Source: Candidatus Cryptobacteroides faecipullorum (lineage in GTDB: Bacteria > Bacteroidota > Bacteroidia > Bacteroidales > UBA932). Taken from it: a stretch of DNA of 62,251 nt. The notes under the pieces are model-generated. The model had not been told where the DNA came from. It worked only from the letters and a program-made list of their open reading frames with translations, and ran no database searches. Below are positions 1 through 7,777 of the stretch, one piece after another. Numbering within the stretch: the stretch's first letter is position 1; each line of letters starts with the position of its first letter. A program made the position numbers and the translations under genes. The stretch spans positions 1-62,251 of the forward strand of contig JADIMH010000031.1 of NCBI GenBank assembly GCA_017694885.1. The letters run 5' to 3'.

Positions 1-31
1 CCTCAGCCTTTTTCTTGATTTCTTCTGGCAT
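1..31 (-). CDS. Start of next phage structural gene (probable major capsid protein), partial
   Basis: An ATG at 29-31 on the minus strand opens a frame reading MPEEIKKKAE before the window ends. It starts 11 bases after the prohead protease gene stops. In HK97-type phages the gene after the protease is normally the major capsid protein, often with a lysine/glutamate-rich delta domain at its N-terminus, which fits these ten residues. Identity is inferred from position only. Confidence 0.5.
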   Translation of the reverse strand, partial: MPEEIKKKAE

Positions 32-42
32 GATGCTATGAT

Positions 43-645
43 TTAAAAATTCATGATTATTCTTCTTGCTATCTCCGCATTGACTTTTTCTCTCATCCCG
101 ATAAGCTCGTCATCCGACATCCTGCGCAGCATACCGTCCTCAGACTTCATGTCTACAAGCACTGCACGCGGATTAGCAGCTCTTGTCACAGGTGACACCT
201 CGGCGATGGAGATGTTGTCCAGGATACGCACATCCTCACCGTCCTTGATCTCCCAGTGGCAGTCCTTTGTATAGTATCCGATGGAGAACTCGTTTATTGC
301 CCCTCCTTTCAGGAGCACCTGGACATCTTTACCTGATGTCGTCGGCAGGATATCGGCCTCGATCCACAGACCGTACTCGTCGGTGCCCTTGTTTGTGATG
401 ACCCCGATGACATCCGACATGTCATGCTGATAGCACAACGCCGTCCTGTCAGCCTCGGCAGATGCAAGCCACGCATCACAGGCGTGGGGCGCTATTATGT
501 CACCGTAGGAATCGACATTGTTGAAGGCACATGCATAAGCCTTTATATGCAGCTTTCCGCTGTCGCTGTCTTCCTTGACCTCTATCCTTGCCTGGGCCGT
601 CTTGTATTGAATATCTGGCATAAAGCGTCTGTTTACAATCGACAC
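43..645 (-). CDS. HK97-family prohead protease (S78)
   Basis: A 200-residue protein of the caudovirus prohead protease family, a serine protease that cleaves scaffold or capsid delta domains during head maturation. Visible family features are FNNVDSYGDI near residue 42, the presumed catalytic histidine in CYQHD near residue 73, and the serine in NEFSIGY near residue 118, followed by the S-V-T-xx-A-N segment. It sits between the MuF-like head gene and the presumptive capsid gene, the usual HK97 head order. A conserved 19-bp motif lies 33 bp upstream of its start (678-697), suggesting its own promoter or regulator site. Family call is confident; no scaffold gene is visible, so the N-terminus of the capsid protein may serve as scaffold. 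Confidence 0.9.
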   Translation of the reverse strand: MSIVNRRFMPDIQYKTAQARIEVKEDSDSGKLHIKAYACAFNNVDSYGDIIAPHACDAWLASAEADRTALCYQHDMSDVIGVITNKGTDEYGLWIEADILPTTSGKDVQVLLKGGAINEFSIGYYTKDCHWEIKDGEDVRILDNISIAEVSPVTRAANPRAVLVDMKSEDGMLRRMSDDELIGMREKVNAEIARRIIMNF

Positions 646-677
646 GAAAATAGCCTACAAAACCGCGCTTTCCTAAA

Positions 678-697
678 GTGTCATATATGTAATATCA
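678..697 (-). promoter_or_regulatory. Recurrent phage motif TGATRTTACATATATGACA, copy 1
   Basis: In the spacer upstream of the protease gene the minus strand reads TGATATTACATATATGACA. The same motif with one substitution precedes the portal gene (2839-2857), and a looser version precedes the small terminase gene (4459-4478). All three face the gene that follows, so a promoter or activator site for head genes is likely. The function is inferred from repetition and position. Confidence 0.5.
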
Positions 698-749
698 GGG
701 CAAAAATAAAGGCCGGAGAACCGGCCATAAAAAAGGAACTGAATGACGG

Positions 750-1514
750 TCATTTAGGTTGCCTGATGCAGCTGCATGCGCAGTTGATTATCTCCGATGC
801 CGATGCCCCGAGACTCGTGTCATGCGGATACATCAGAAGGGAATCACCTACAGCGAACGGTTCATCCTCGTCCACGACAGTACCGTCTACTGCAAGATGC
901 GTGTCCCTGGTGTTGATCAGACCGGAGGTGCACCACTGCTTGGTGAAGCCTATGCCGAGTGATCTGGCTGCAGCGTCCCCTGCTACACCTGTAGAAACGA
1001 GCGTCTCGGTCTGCACGATCCTTCTGACCTCCCATTCCTGGAGTGCCCGATACTGACGGTATATTTTCTGCGTGACATATTCAACACCCCTTTCTCCTTC
1101 TTCTTCAAGCTCCCTTCGGAGAATGGATATGAGAGTCTCCTTCAGAGTACCCGTGACAGACACAATGAGATCTCCTGCCCTCATGTCGGCATACTGTCTC
1201 ATGACGCTCTCCCAGATTGCAGAATCTTCAGCCTTCTCCTTGTTGAGGTCCCTGAGTGTGCTCTTTATCTGAGGGAGACCTGTGGCGATATACAGCTGCC
1301 TGTACCATCCAGGAAGGTACGGCTCACTGAGACGCAGGGCTATGACATCCTCCCAGTCCTTTTCCGGGAAGTCCCGGCACTGCTCGAGCACATCCTTGAC
1401 AGCAGACGCACGGAGTCTCTTGAGCTGACCGTCATAATATCTCGCGGTCTTGAGTGCCTTCTTCCTAAGATAGTCCTGATGCCTCCGGCTCTGGTTGCTT
1501 ATCTTTTTCTTCAT
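750..1514 (-). CDS. MuF-like minor head morphogenesis protein
   Basis: A 254-residue minor head protein resembling the phage Mu F / SPP1 gp7 C-terminal domain. The diagnostic part is at the C-terminus: VRRIVQTET near residue 165, then RDTHLAVDGTVV, the YP-H-D segment and EIINCACSCIR, where the cysteine cluster occupies the usual 'NCRC' position. The N-terminal half is basic and helical. It overlaps the portal gene by four bases (ATGA type), so translational coupling is likely. In the family this protein sits with the portal and affects DNA packaging or ejection. It may carry toxin domains in other phages, but none is evident here at this length. Confidence 0.85.
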   Translation of the reverse strand: MKKKISNQSRRHQDYLRKKALKTARYYDGQLKRLRASAVKDVLEQCRDFPEKDWEDVIALRLSEPYLPGWYRQLYIATGLPQIKSTLRDLNKEKAEDSAIWESVMRQYADMRAGDLIVSVTGTLKETLISILRRELEEEGERGVEYVTQKIYRQYRALQEWEVRRIVQTETLVSTGVAGDAAARSLGIGFTKQWCTSGLINTRDTHLAVDGTVVDEDEPFAVGDSLLMYPHDTSLGASASEIINCACSCIRQPK

Positions 1515-2797
1515 ATCTCAGCCGGGATGTCATAGTCAAACCCCTCACCGAACTGCACCATGCCTGTGAACATAGGCTTGTCAGCATACTCCTCATCTAT
1601 CCTGTCATATCCCATTGCCTCTCGCTTCTCGTTGAGTGACGCATTCATCTTTGTCAGCATGTCAAGCAGTTCAGAAGGCTTGTCCTTGAGCACATCTATC
1701 TTGTCCCTGTTGACCTCAAGCCTGTAACGGTCTGAAAGTCCGAGGAAATTCATGAGGTCCTCGGCGAACTCGTTTGCCATCGGTATGGCGTTCTGCTCAA
1801 ATATAGTCTTCTTAGCCTCCTTGGCATTCTCATACTTGGCCTGTCCATAATATAGATCTACAGGGATCTTGTAAACGAAGCACAGGGCTGTGACCGCTTC
1901 CTTGTGCGACTCCAGGATGTTGAGATCTACAGGCGCGTTGCCGAGCTGGTGTATCTCCACAGGATAGCGCAGCACCTTCGTCTTGTTGACACTCGAATTG
2001 CTGTTGAACTCCTGCTCAAGGCTGTCGGACTCGGTCGGCCTTGCCACTCCTACCACCTTGTCCGGCTGCGGGGTTATGATGTTTGCTACACCTCCATTCT
2101 TCAGCGCGGTATCCTCCCTGGCCATCCCCCTGTCCATGACAGACAGATAGAGGGCGCTGGCTACGATCTTTGAAGTCCCGAAATAGGATGTGTCATCCGG
2201 GTTGTAATCGAAGCTCTCGAAAACACTTTTCATGTCGATCGACTTGTACATTCCGGTACCGGTAATCCGGATACCCTTGAAAGGGTCGTCCTTGTCTCCA
2301 TGCTCACAAGCCACACGGTGTGACGGGATGATATACATCTCTTTCGGGATGCCGTAATCCTTGCCCGTACCCTTGACAACATATGTCCAGGCATCACCGT
2401 AAAGGAGCTTGTTCACCGCCCACGCCGTGCCGAAGCGTCTGGTGGTGAACCTGTCATTAGGCTTCTTTATGAGATCCAGGACAGGATGATTCTCGACATA
2501 ATCACCGGTCTTCACATCCGTCATCTCCAGATATGTCATGACCTCGCCGACATTGTCGGCTATGTAGTTCACCACACCCTGGACAGGACCTCCATCCTTG
2601 TATATGCTCATGATCTTTCCCCTGTCGATCGGCGTGAAAGGGGCCATCTCTATACCTTTGACTACGGAGGATATTGCCTTCAGATACTCATTCGTCTGGT
2701 TGAGCCCATTGATATCATCATAATACCCTTTGACCTGCCGTTCAAGGGAATCTATATACTTCTTCTTTCTGATAGCGAGACCAAACATATGCTTCAA
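1511..2797 (-). CDS. Phage portal protein (HK97 family)
   Basis: A 428-residue portal protein, the dodecameric ring at the head vertex through which DNA is packaged. Typical features are an N-terminal helical segment, GGPVQGVVNYIADNVGE (residues ~49-65), the HPVLDLIKKPN motif, and a long C-terminal helical region around KAKKTIFEQNAIPMANEFAEDLMNF. Length is normal for the family. It lies directly downstream of the large terminase gene with a 57-bp spacer containing a copy of the phage motif at 2839-2857, and overlaps the MuF-like gene. Confidence is high from motif pattern and gene order. Confidence 0.92.
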   Translation of the reverse strand: MKHMFGLAIRKKKYIDSLERQVKGYYDDINGLNQTNEYLKAISSVVKGIEMAPFTPIDRGKIMSIYKDGGPVQGVVNYIADNVGEVMTYLEMTDVKTGDYVENHPVLDLIKKPNDRFTTRRFGTAWAVNKLLYGDAWTYVVKGTGKDYGIPKEMYIIPSHRVACEHGDKDDPFKGIRITGTGMYKSIDMKSVFESFDYNPDDTSYFGTSKIVASALYLSVMDRGMAREDTALKNGGVANIITPQPDKVVGVARPTESDSLEQEFNSNSSVNKTKVLRYPVEIHQLGNAPVDLNILESHKEAVTALCFVYKIPVDLYYGQAKYENAKEAKKTIFEQNAIPMANEFAEDLMNFLGLSDRYRLEVNRDKIDVLKDKPSELLDMLTKMNASLNEKREAMGYDRIDEEYADKPMFTGMVQFGEGFDYDIPAEI

Positions 2798-2838
2798 GTT
2801 TTTGACTAAATTAATCCCTTATCTTCATATCCTCAAAA

Positions 2839-2857
2839 TGTCATATATGTAACATCA
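2839..2857 (-). promoter_or_regulatory. Recurrent phage motif, copy 2
   Basis: The minus strand reads TGATGTTACATATATGACA, one base different from the copy at 678-697. It lies 42 bp upstream of the portal start in an otherwise featureless 57-bp spacer. It contains the palindromic core CATATATG. A head-gene promoter or operator is inferred. Confidence 0.5.
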
Positions 2858-4123
2858 TTCCTCACCGATGAGGTTAGCCACACCGAGTACCCTGAGATGG
2901 GTCACGGCCCCGTAATTTATCGCATCCATGGCATGGTCGTTACCGTCAACAGGCTCGTTGAGGAAATGGCTCTTGTCGTTCGGGTCCGGCTTCCATGAAT
3001 ACACATCGACCTCCCTCCCGATATCATCACCGACATACTTGACATTGAAATATTTGAGGAACTCGATCCTTCCTGTCTTGTTCTTGTTGACAGCCGGAAC
3101 CGCCATAAGGTCATGATTGATCCTCAGCTCCGCTATATGCTCCGGCCTTGCCGGATCACAGTATATGTATGTGTCAGGCGATGCACCACATGCTATCATA
3201 TCGCGTCTGATTATCCTGCCTATGTCACCTATCAGAAGTCCCTTGTCATAGCATATCTGCCTGGCGAATATGGTCTTGCTCATTGGATCATAACAAAGCC
3301 GTATCACAGCAGTGGGGTCGTTAGCATATCCCCAGTCGACACCGTACCAGACAGGCAGTCCCGACGGATACTCGGAGTCATTGATCTTCTCCCAGTTCTT
3401 GTATATGATCCCTTCTGTCTGCTTCGACCAATGGCCTAGGAAGACATTGCAGTACTTGGCATAGTCCAGGCGTTTCATCTTCTCAGCCTGGGCGATAAAG
3501 GTCGAGTCCAGATTTGACAGGTTGTCAAGGTATGTCGTACTTATATACCTTACATCATCGATCACCCCGTTGAACCCGGCGTCGACTCCTGAAAAGAACT
3601 TCCGGTAGATCCAGTGATGGATATCTTCCGGATTCAGGACAAGAGTTATGTTGTTCTTTGCTCCCTTCTGTCTGACGGAAAAGTCTATCGAGTTGAAGAT
3701 GTCCTCACTGTCCAGCTCCTGCGCCTCATCAAGGATCCACCGCTTGACATTATGGATTGACTTCAGTTTCGATGTCTGGTTGCCCGACGATGTCATCAGA
3801 CCTCTGAATATGATCCTTGCTCCTGTAACCCTGTTGACTATATCGGTCGACCTTATCTTGAAAGCATCGGTTATCCTGAGAAGATCAAGCTTGTCCTTGA
3901 ACTCCGGGATGATGGATATCTCTGCTGATGTCATGGTGTACCTCGTGAACAGGGTATTGTAGCCGTCATCATATGTACGGTCACAAAGTGAGGTGTTGAC
4001 GGCAAATGACTTGCCGCTCCCCCTGCCTCCGCTGACAATAGTGTATCTCGTGTCAGGAGGCATAAAAAGAGGCTTGTACTTTGAACTGAAACTAATCCTG
4101 TCCATCAGTGCTGCTGTCTTCAA
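2855..4123 (-). CDS. Terminase large subunit
   Basis: A 422-residue packaging motor with ATPase and nuclease domains. Walker A is SGGRGSGKS at residues 31-39; Walker B with the catalytic acidic pair is WILDEAQE at 129-136. The RNase H-like nuclease shows D263 in GVDWGY, D323 in YCDPA and a terminal D in NDHAMDA near 396-400. It is close to the PBSX-type (Terminase_3) branch. The gene overlaps the small subunit gene by 32 bp, suggesting coupling. The protein cuts concatemeric phage DNA and translocates it into the prohead through the portal encoded next. Confidence 0.95.
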   Translation of the reverse strand: MKTAALMDRISFSSKYKPLFMPPDTRYTIVSGGRGSGKSFAVNTSLCDRTYDDGYNTLFTRYTMTSAEISIIPEFKDKLDLLRITDAFKIRSTDIVNRVTGARIIFRGLMTSSGNQTSKLKSIHNVKRWILDEAQELDSEDIFNSIDFSVRQKGAKNNITLVLNPEDIHHWIYRKFFSGVDAGFNGVIDDVRYISTTYLDNLSNLDSTFIAQAEKMKRLDYAKYCNVFLGHWSKQTEGIIYKNWEKINDSEYPSGLPVWYGVDWGYANDPTAVIRLCYDPMSKTIFARQICYDKGLLIGDIGRIIRRDMIACGASPDTYIYCDPARPEHIAELRINHDLMAVPAVNKNKTGRIEFLKYFNVKYVGDDIGREVDVYSWKPDPNDKSHFLNEPVDGNDHAMDAINYGAVTHLRVLGVANLIGEE

Positions 4124-4448
4124 AAACTATGATAGGCCTTTCCCTGGAGCCACTGAACTCCATCTCCTGCTTCTCGATATACCCCCTGGACCTGCCCTTG
4201 GTCTTAAGATAAAATATGATCGCAGTCGTGTCGTTGTCGTTGATCCTGCTGAACAGCTTGTTCTCAACAAAATCGATCGACTCCTCATTTATCGAATCGC
4301 ACGCCTTTCTGAAATCTTCATCCTTCTCTATCCAGTTGTAGTAAGTCTGTCTCTTTATGCCTACAGCACGACAGGCGAGAGTTATGTTACCCATAACCTC
4401 GCCCATCGCTTTTATGAAGTCCTTCTTCTTGAGTCTTGTGCTCACCAT
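4092..4448 (-). CDS. Terminase small subunit
   Basis: A 118-residue DNA-recognition subunit. It starts with a helix-turn-helix (MGNITLACRAVGIKRQTYYNWIEKDEDF, residues ~18-45) of the type found in PBSX-like small terminases, followed by a helical oligomerization segment. It overlaps the large subunit by 32 bp. The motif at 4459-4478 lies just upstream. It is expected to bind the pac or cos site and load the large subunit onto DNA; the site itself is not identifiable here. Confidence 0.85.
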   Translation of the reverse strand: MVSTRLKKKDFIKAMGEVMGNITLACRAVGIKRQTYYNWIEKDEDFRKACDSINEESIDFVENKLFSRINDNDTTAIIFYLKTKGRSRGYIEKQEMEFSGSRERPIIVFEDSSTDGQD

Positions 4449-4458
4449 ATTTTTTTCA

Positions 4459-4478
4459 TGTCAAAAATTGTAAAATCA
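4459..4478 (-). promoter_or_regulatory. Recurrent phage motif, looser copy 3
   Basis: The minus strand reads TGATTTTACAATTTTTGACA, matching the outer blocks (TGAT, TTAC, TGACA) of the two stronger copies at 679-697 and 2839-2857, but with an AT-rich centre and one extra base. It is 11 bp upstream of the small terminase start. Weaker evidence than the other two. Confidence 0.3.
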
Positions 4479-4502
4479 TAGAATAACGATCTACTCACAT
4501 AA

Positions 4503-4877
4503 TTATTCCTTCGCCCATTCTACAAAGGTCCTATAATATCCAGTTCTAATAAAAAGCATATCTCCGCTCCCGTCGCCCCACCAGTCGTGCCGATGGGATA
4601 AATATCTGCCGGTCTGGTTGTGATGTTCCGGACAGAGTTTTTTGTAGATAGATCTGAACATCGCGCTGTTCTGTCTGCCCGTGAAGTGTCCAGCCTCCTT
4701 AGCGTCATTAGTGCAATATCCATAACAGTAAACTGTTTCTACTTCTCCGTTCTCGTCAAGAAATTCCAGTTCGGTATCTCCCCAGCCACCGTAATTGATT
4801 GTGTCTTTCAACAGCTGCTGCTGTTCTGGTGTCAGGACTGACACTATGTTTTCAACTTCCTTGATTGTCGCTTGCAT
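4503..4877 (-). CDS. Phage protein of unknown function
   Basis: A 124-residue protein I do not recognise. The N-terminal third (ATIKEVENIVSVLTPEQQQLLKDTI) is a helical hairpin-like segment; the rest is rich in glycine, tyrosine, histidine and tryptophan with two separated cysteine/histidine groups (YCYGYC near residue 51, CPEHH near 83). The Cys/His content could bind metal, but the spacing matches no zinc finger I know. It lies between the small terminase and a RadC-like gene. A real gene is supported by its position in the collinear phage operon and the lack of a better frame. Confidence 0.65.
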   Translation of the reverse strand: MQATIKEVENIVSVLTPEQQQLLKDTINYGGWGDTELEFLDENGEVETVYCYGYCTNDAKEAGHFTGRQNSAMFRSIYKKLCPEHHNQTGRYLSHRHDWWGDGSGDMLFIRTGYYRTFVEWAKE

Positions 4878-4916
4878 ATGTCTACAATTTGATAGTTTTA
4901 CTTAGTCGCTGTCATT

Positions 4917-5357
4917 TTACCAGTTCTCATCAGCGAATGAGTATGACTTGTCCTCTGTGAGAATAATGTGATCAAGAAGACTACAGTCAAAAAGGCCTAA
5001 GGCTTTCTTCAACCTGTCGGTAATGCGTATGTCTTCAGTCCCAGGCTTACAGTTACCTGACGGGTGGTTATGTACCAGAATCACACCTTTAGCAAGAGTG
5101 TCCACTGCGAACTTGCAGACTATGGATATATCTACAACTGTCGATGAAACTCCACCCTGGCTTATCTTTCCCCATCCTATGACTTTGTTAGCCCTGTTCA
5201 GGAGCATGATGAAACAACTTTCATAAAGGCTGATGTCATCGGAGAAGAACTGTCTCGCGTATTTCTCGGATGTTGAAGAGTCCAAAATCTGGACGCTGTC
5301 GAATGCACTGTCCTTACCTTCAACCCTGATTTCATATTTCTTTGATTTCCTTTCCAT
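4917..5357 (-). CDS. RadC-like JAB/MPN-domain protein
   Basis: A 146-residue protein consisting only of the JAB/MPN metalloprotease-like domain found at the C-terminus of bacterial RadC. The metal-binding signature is visible: E46, then HNHPSG with H96 and H98, and D109 in PGTEDI; the trailing LLDHIILTEDKSYSF is also typical. The RadC N-terminal helix-hairpin-helix is absent, as in many phage and integrative-element versions. Its role in mobile elements is not established; it is not a proven DNA-repair enzyme. It sits between packaging genes and the DNA-processing block. Confidence 0.9.
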   Translation of the reverse strand: MERKSKKYEIRVEGKDSAFDSVQILDSSTSEKYARQFFSDDISLYESCFIMLLNRANKVIGWGKISQGGVSSTVVDISIVCKFAVDTLAKGVILVHNHPSGNCKPGTEDIRITDRLKKALGLFDCSLLDHIILTEDKSYSFADENW

Positions 5358-5377
5358 GTCCTTGCGTGTTTCAATAA

Positions 5378-5917
5378 TTACTTTACCAGATCATCAAACA
5401 AACCCGGCTCTCTTGGTGTCAGGGCCGCCATTTCATCCCTGAAGAAATCCTCCTTTGTCATCCCTTTCTTTTTCCCTTTCAGTGTATGGACATCAAAGGT
5501 GTACTCAGGGACCTGTACCGGGAAACGCCTGACATCATCGAACCACTTCTCGACATCAACATCGCCCCTGTCATAGATGAAGTTCTGGAGATGGTCTGCA
5601 TCTCGGTTCTTCCTGCAGTCGCAAAGGATCAGGACAGCCTTGCTGATGAAGATCCTTCCCTTCTTCTCCTTAGCTCCCTTGTTGACAAGGGTATAACCCT
5701 GCCACAAAGCCTCGATCTCCTTTGTGATGATACCGTAGCAGTCTTCAGCCGAAATGGTGAACAGCCTTTTCCAGACATAATTGTCATAACCTGAACTCCA
5801 GAGTTCAAGGGCAAAATACCCAGCCACCCTGGAATCACCACGCCTTACGGCCTTCTGCATCGCAGAGGCGCACTCATAGAAGTCATAGCCTCTTACTGTT
5901 GTTAACTTATACCTCAT
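5378..5917 (-). CDS. Orphan MgsA/RarA C-terminal-like protein
   Basis: A 179-residue protein whose N-terminal 70 residues resemble the C-terminal domain of the replication-associated AAA+ ATPase MgsA (RarA): AMQKAVRRGD at residues 19-28 and RLFTISAEDC at 51-60 correspond to the family's K-x-V/I-R-R-G-D and R-R-L-xxx-A-x-E-D-I pattern. No ATPase domain precedes it, so it cannot act as a complete clamp-loader-like enzyme. It may interact with the host replisome or single-strand binding protein, which is inference. The C-terminal half is unrecognised. A 17-bp leader sequence shared with the recT upstream region lies immediately before its ATG. Confidence 0.65.
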   Translation of the reverse strand: MRYKLTTVRGYDFYECASAMQKAVRRGDSRVAGYFALELWSSGYDNYVWKRLFTISAEDCYGIITKEIEALWQGYTLVNKGAKEKKGRIFISKAVLILCDCRKNRDADHLQNFIYDRGDVDVEKWFDDVRRFPVQVPEYTFDVHTLKGKKKGMTKEDFFRDEMAALTPREPGLFDDLVK

Positions 5918-5974
5918 ATACTAATAGTTTTTTATTTCTGTAAATATAGGTATAAATAACTGAATATCAAATAC

Positions 5975-6751
5975 TTAGAAACAGAATTTAACCGAAATAT
6001 TATGTTTTATCTTCTCCTTTTTTCCCAGGACCTTACCATCTTTAATTACAGTACCTTTGGATTTCATGTGGATCACCGAACCGAAATTCTTCTTGAGCTC
6101 CAGGATGCTCTGATCTTCCGTATCCTGATTTCTTATACCTGCCAGCCCCCCCCGGTTGACCATCGTCTTCTGCTGGACAAAAGTATATCTCAGGTCAACA
6201 AGTACCTTCCTGTCATAATACTTCGCAAGGCAGCTTATCCACATGTCCTCCTTGACCTTCATCTTCTCGTTCCAGACAAGATAGTCGTTCTTAAGCATCC
6301 CATATGAACATCCTGTTATAGATCGTCTCAACGACAGGAAATCGAACTCATTGTACTGTACCGGAGCAGTGAGATTAGAGAACCCGAAAAGGTTTATCCC
6401 GAGCATTTTAGCCAGGTCGTACAGGTTGTAGATGATCTTTTCTATGAACACAGGGTCGACAGTGGAATTCTCCAGATCATCTTCTGACCTGTAGTTTATG
6501 AACACCTTTGATATGTCGTCATCCAGCATGAATATGTCACCGAAATGCTTAACCATCCAGTTGCGCTTAGGGATCAGCCCTACGACATCGTCCGGATGGC
6601 ACACGATCTCGGCTCCCGGATTATGACGCACATATTCATCACGCTGACTTTCAGCTACACATATGATCGGGCTCCTGAGCAGTTTGCCCGTTATTACCCG
6701 GTCAGCCCTCTTGTGGCTCGGGATAACTATTTTACAAGGACTTGAGGACAT
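5975..6751 (-). CDS. TET-associated-type glycosyltransferase (GT-A fold)
   Basis: A 258-residue GT-A-like protein resembling phage TET-associated glycosyltransferases. Seen: a start strand with KIVIPSHKR (residues 7-15), the acidic metal/sugar-nucleotide triad DDD at 77-79 in IFMLDDDIS, ED at 168-169 in VKEDMW, and the NRGGLAG loop near 199-205. Family members are encoded in phages with base-modifying enzymes and are proposed to glycosylate modified bases. Here the partner is the adjacent ParB-like gene, which it overlaps by 20 bp; no TET/JBP oxygenase or DNA methylase is in the window, so the acceptor is unknown (DNA, or possibly a virion protein). Family assignment is fairly sure, substrate not. 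Confidence 0.75.
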   Translation of the reverse strand: MSSSPCKIVIPSHKRADRVITGKLLRSPIICVAESQRDEYVRHNPGAEIVCHPDDVVGLIPKRNWMVKHFGDIFMLDDDISKVFINYRSEDDLENSTVDPVFIEKIIYNLYDLAKMLGINLFGFSNLTAPVQYNEFDFLSLRRSITGCSYGMLKNDYLVWNEKMKVKEDMWISCLAKYYDRKVLVDLRYTFVQQKTMVNRGGLAGIRNQDTEDQSILELKKNFGSVIHMKSKGTVIKDGKVLGKKEKIKHNISVKFCF

Positions 6752-7451
6752 CTTTGATTGATATTACATTCGACTTCGAATATTTGCCGCGCTTGTACGA
6801 CTCCATCTTCTGCATGTTCAGCTTTTCCCTCAAGAAGTTGGAGTCAACCTCGCTATCACTTATGATGATGAACAGCTCATGTCTTTCATCGAACTTAGGC
6901 ACTATAGGATAAAGGCAGTTCTGGTCATTGAAACTGTTGAACTTCTTTTCGAAGCTGTCTTTCTGCTGAGGGAGATCTATGCCAAGGCTCCCGAGAAAAT
7001 CAACATCCCACTTGGCAACCAGCTTGTCCCAGTCCCACTCTCCGCTGCTGACATTGTCGGCTGCTATGAACCAATCCTGTTCGTCACTAGTCAGATCGCT
7101 CGCCCTGATGACAGGGACTCTAGGGTTACTTAGCCACTCGGTCCAATATGACATCATCTCATCAGGATCAAACTTCTGCCCCATTTCAATACCCTTGTCA
7201 AGTTTCGACCTTATCTCAGACCCGCTCATCTTGCTTATCTGTACCAGGGCCTTGTACCTTTGATTGCCGCCAAGGATAAGTCCGGAATCATCAACCACGA
7301 CAGGCCGTATATACAGCATCTTCGGGAAACCGAGCACTGATATCAGCAGCTTGTTGAACTTGTGAGTCTTGATCATCCTCGGGTTGTTGTCATTGTCCCT
7401 GATATCCGACAGGCCGACCTCAACCACATTTACATTTTTATGAGTTCCCAT
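6732..7451 (-). CDS. ParB/Srx-like phage protein
   Basis: A 239-residue protein with an N-terminal ParB/sulfiredoxin-like domain: NPR at 23-25, a P-x-VV-D segment, and the nucleotide-binding signature GGNQRYKAL at 61-69 (family G-x-x-R). The remainder (EQDWFIAADNVSSGEWDWDKL near 125-145) is typical of the ParB-like proteins that phages and mobile elements carry near DNA methylases and modification genes. It lacks the central HTH of chromosome-segregating ParB. It overlaps both the glycosyltransferase (20 bp) and the HTH gene upstream (14 bp), so these three are probably co-translated. Function as an NTP-using DNA-binding or nuclease factor is inference. Confidence 0.8.
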   Translation of the reverse strand: MGTHKNVNVVEVGLSDIRDNDNNPRMIKTHKFNKLLISVLGFPKMLYIRPVVVDDSGLILGGNQRYKALVQISKMSGSEIRSKLDKGIEMGQKFDPDEMMSYWTEWLSNPRVPVIRASDLTSDEQDWFIAADNVSSGEWDWDKLVAKWDVDFLGSLGIDLPQQKDSFEKKFNSFNDQNCLYPIVPKFDERHELFIIISDSEVDSNFLREKLNMQKMESYKRGKYSKSNVISIKDVLKSL

Positions 7452-7671
7452 TTTTATTCCTCTCTATAAACAACCTTATTCTTGACTCCGTACTCGAATG
7501 GACAGGACAGCAGTTGACAGCCTTCTTGACTGTCTTCCATGCAATCCTACACCCGTTAGCTATCTGATACACCGAAAGACCGCTGCGTTTGATGCAATCA
7601 GACAGGTCTCTCATCCTGGCGTCGTCCGCCATGATGAACTCATCTTCTTTGACCTCTACCATCTCTATCAT
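7438..7671 (-). CDS. Small helix-turn-helix protein
   Basis: A 77-residue DNA-binding-type protein. DCIKRSGLSVYQIANGCRIAWKTVKKAVNCCPVHSSTESRIRLFI has the shape of a Cro/XRE-like HTH with the recognition helix around AWKTVKKAV. The start at 7671 is the longest choice; an internal ATG at 7630-7632 (MADDARM) would remove an acidic 13-residue tail and avoid overlap with the small membrane ORF ending at 7640. It overlaps the ParB-like gene by 14 bp. It may regulate the downstream ParB/glycosyltransferase/packaging genes. Confidence 0.7.
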   Translation of the reverse strand: MIEMVEVKEDEFIMADDARMRDLSDCIKRSGLSVYQIANGCRIAWKTVKKAVNCCPVHSSTESRIRLFIERNKNGNS

Positions 7672-7759
7672 TTTTTGTGATCCAACTTAAAAAACAGTCT
7701 GCGGCAAAAGCGATTGAGACCGCCGCAGTGTACATAATTGAAAGTGCCAATGCCTCCAT
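7640..7759 (-). CDS. Small single-pass membrane protein (39 aa)
   Basis: A short frame from ATG at 7757-7759 to TGA at 7640-7642, starting MEALALSIMYTAAVSIAFAA. It is one hydrophobic helix of about 20 residues, a C-F-L-SW boundary and a charged tail (TKNDRDGRGQRR). It fills the otherwise empty gap between the RuvC-like gene and the HTH gene and overlaps the latter by 32 bp if that gene starts at 7671. The charge and hydrophobic arrangement favour a real protein, but no homologue is recognised. Confidence 0.4.
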   Translation of the reverse strand: MEALALSIMYTAAVSIAFAADCFLSWITKNDRDGRGQRR

Positions 7760-7777
7760 TTATATTATTTAAAATTT

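Noticed and set aside
4917..5357. Antirestriction or defence function for the RadC-like gene
   Set aside because: Only the JAB domain is visible; there is no supporting neighbour for a defence system.
6732..7451. Plasmid- or chromosome-partition ParB
   Set aside because: No central HTH, no ParA gene and no parS-like sites; the context is a phage modification/packaging block.
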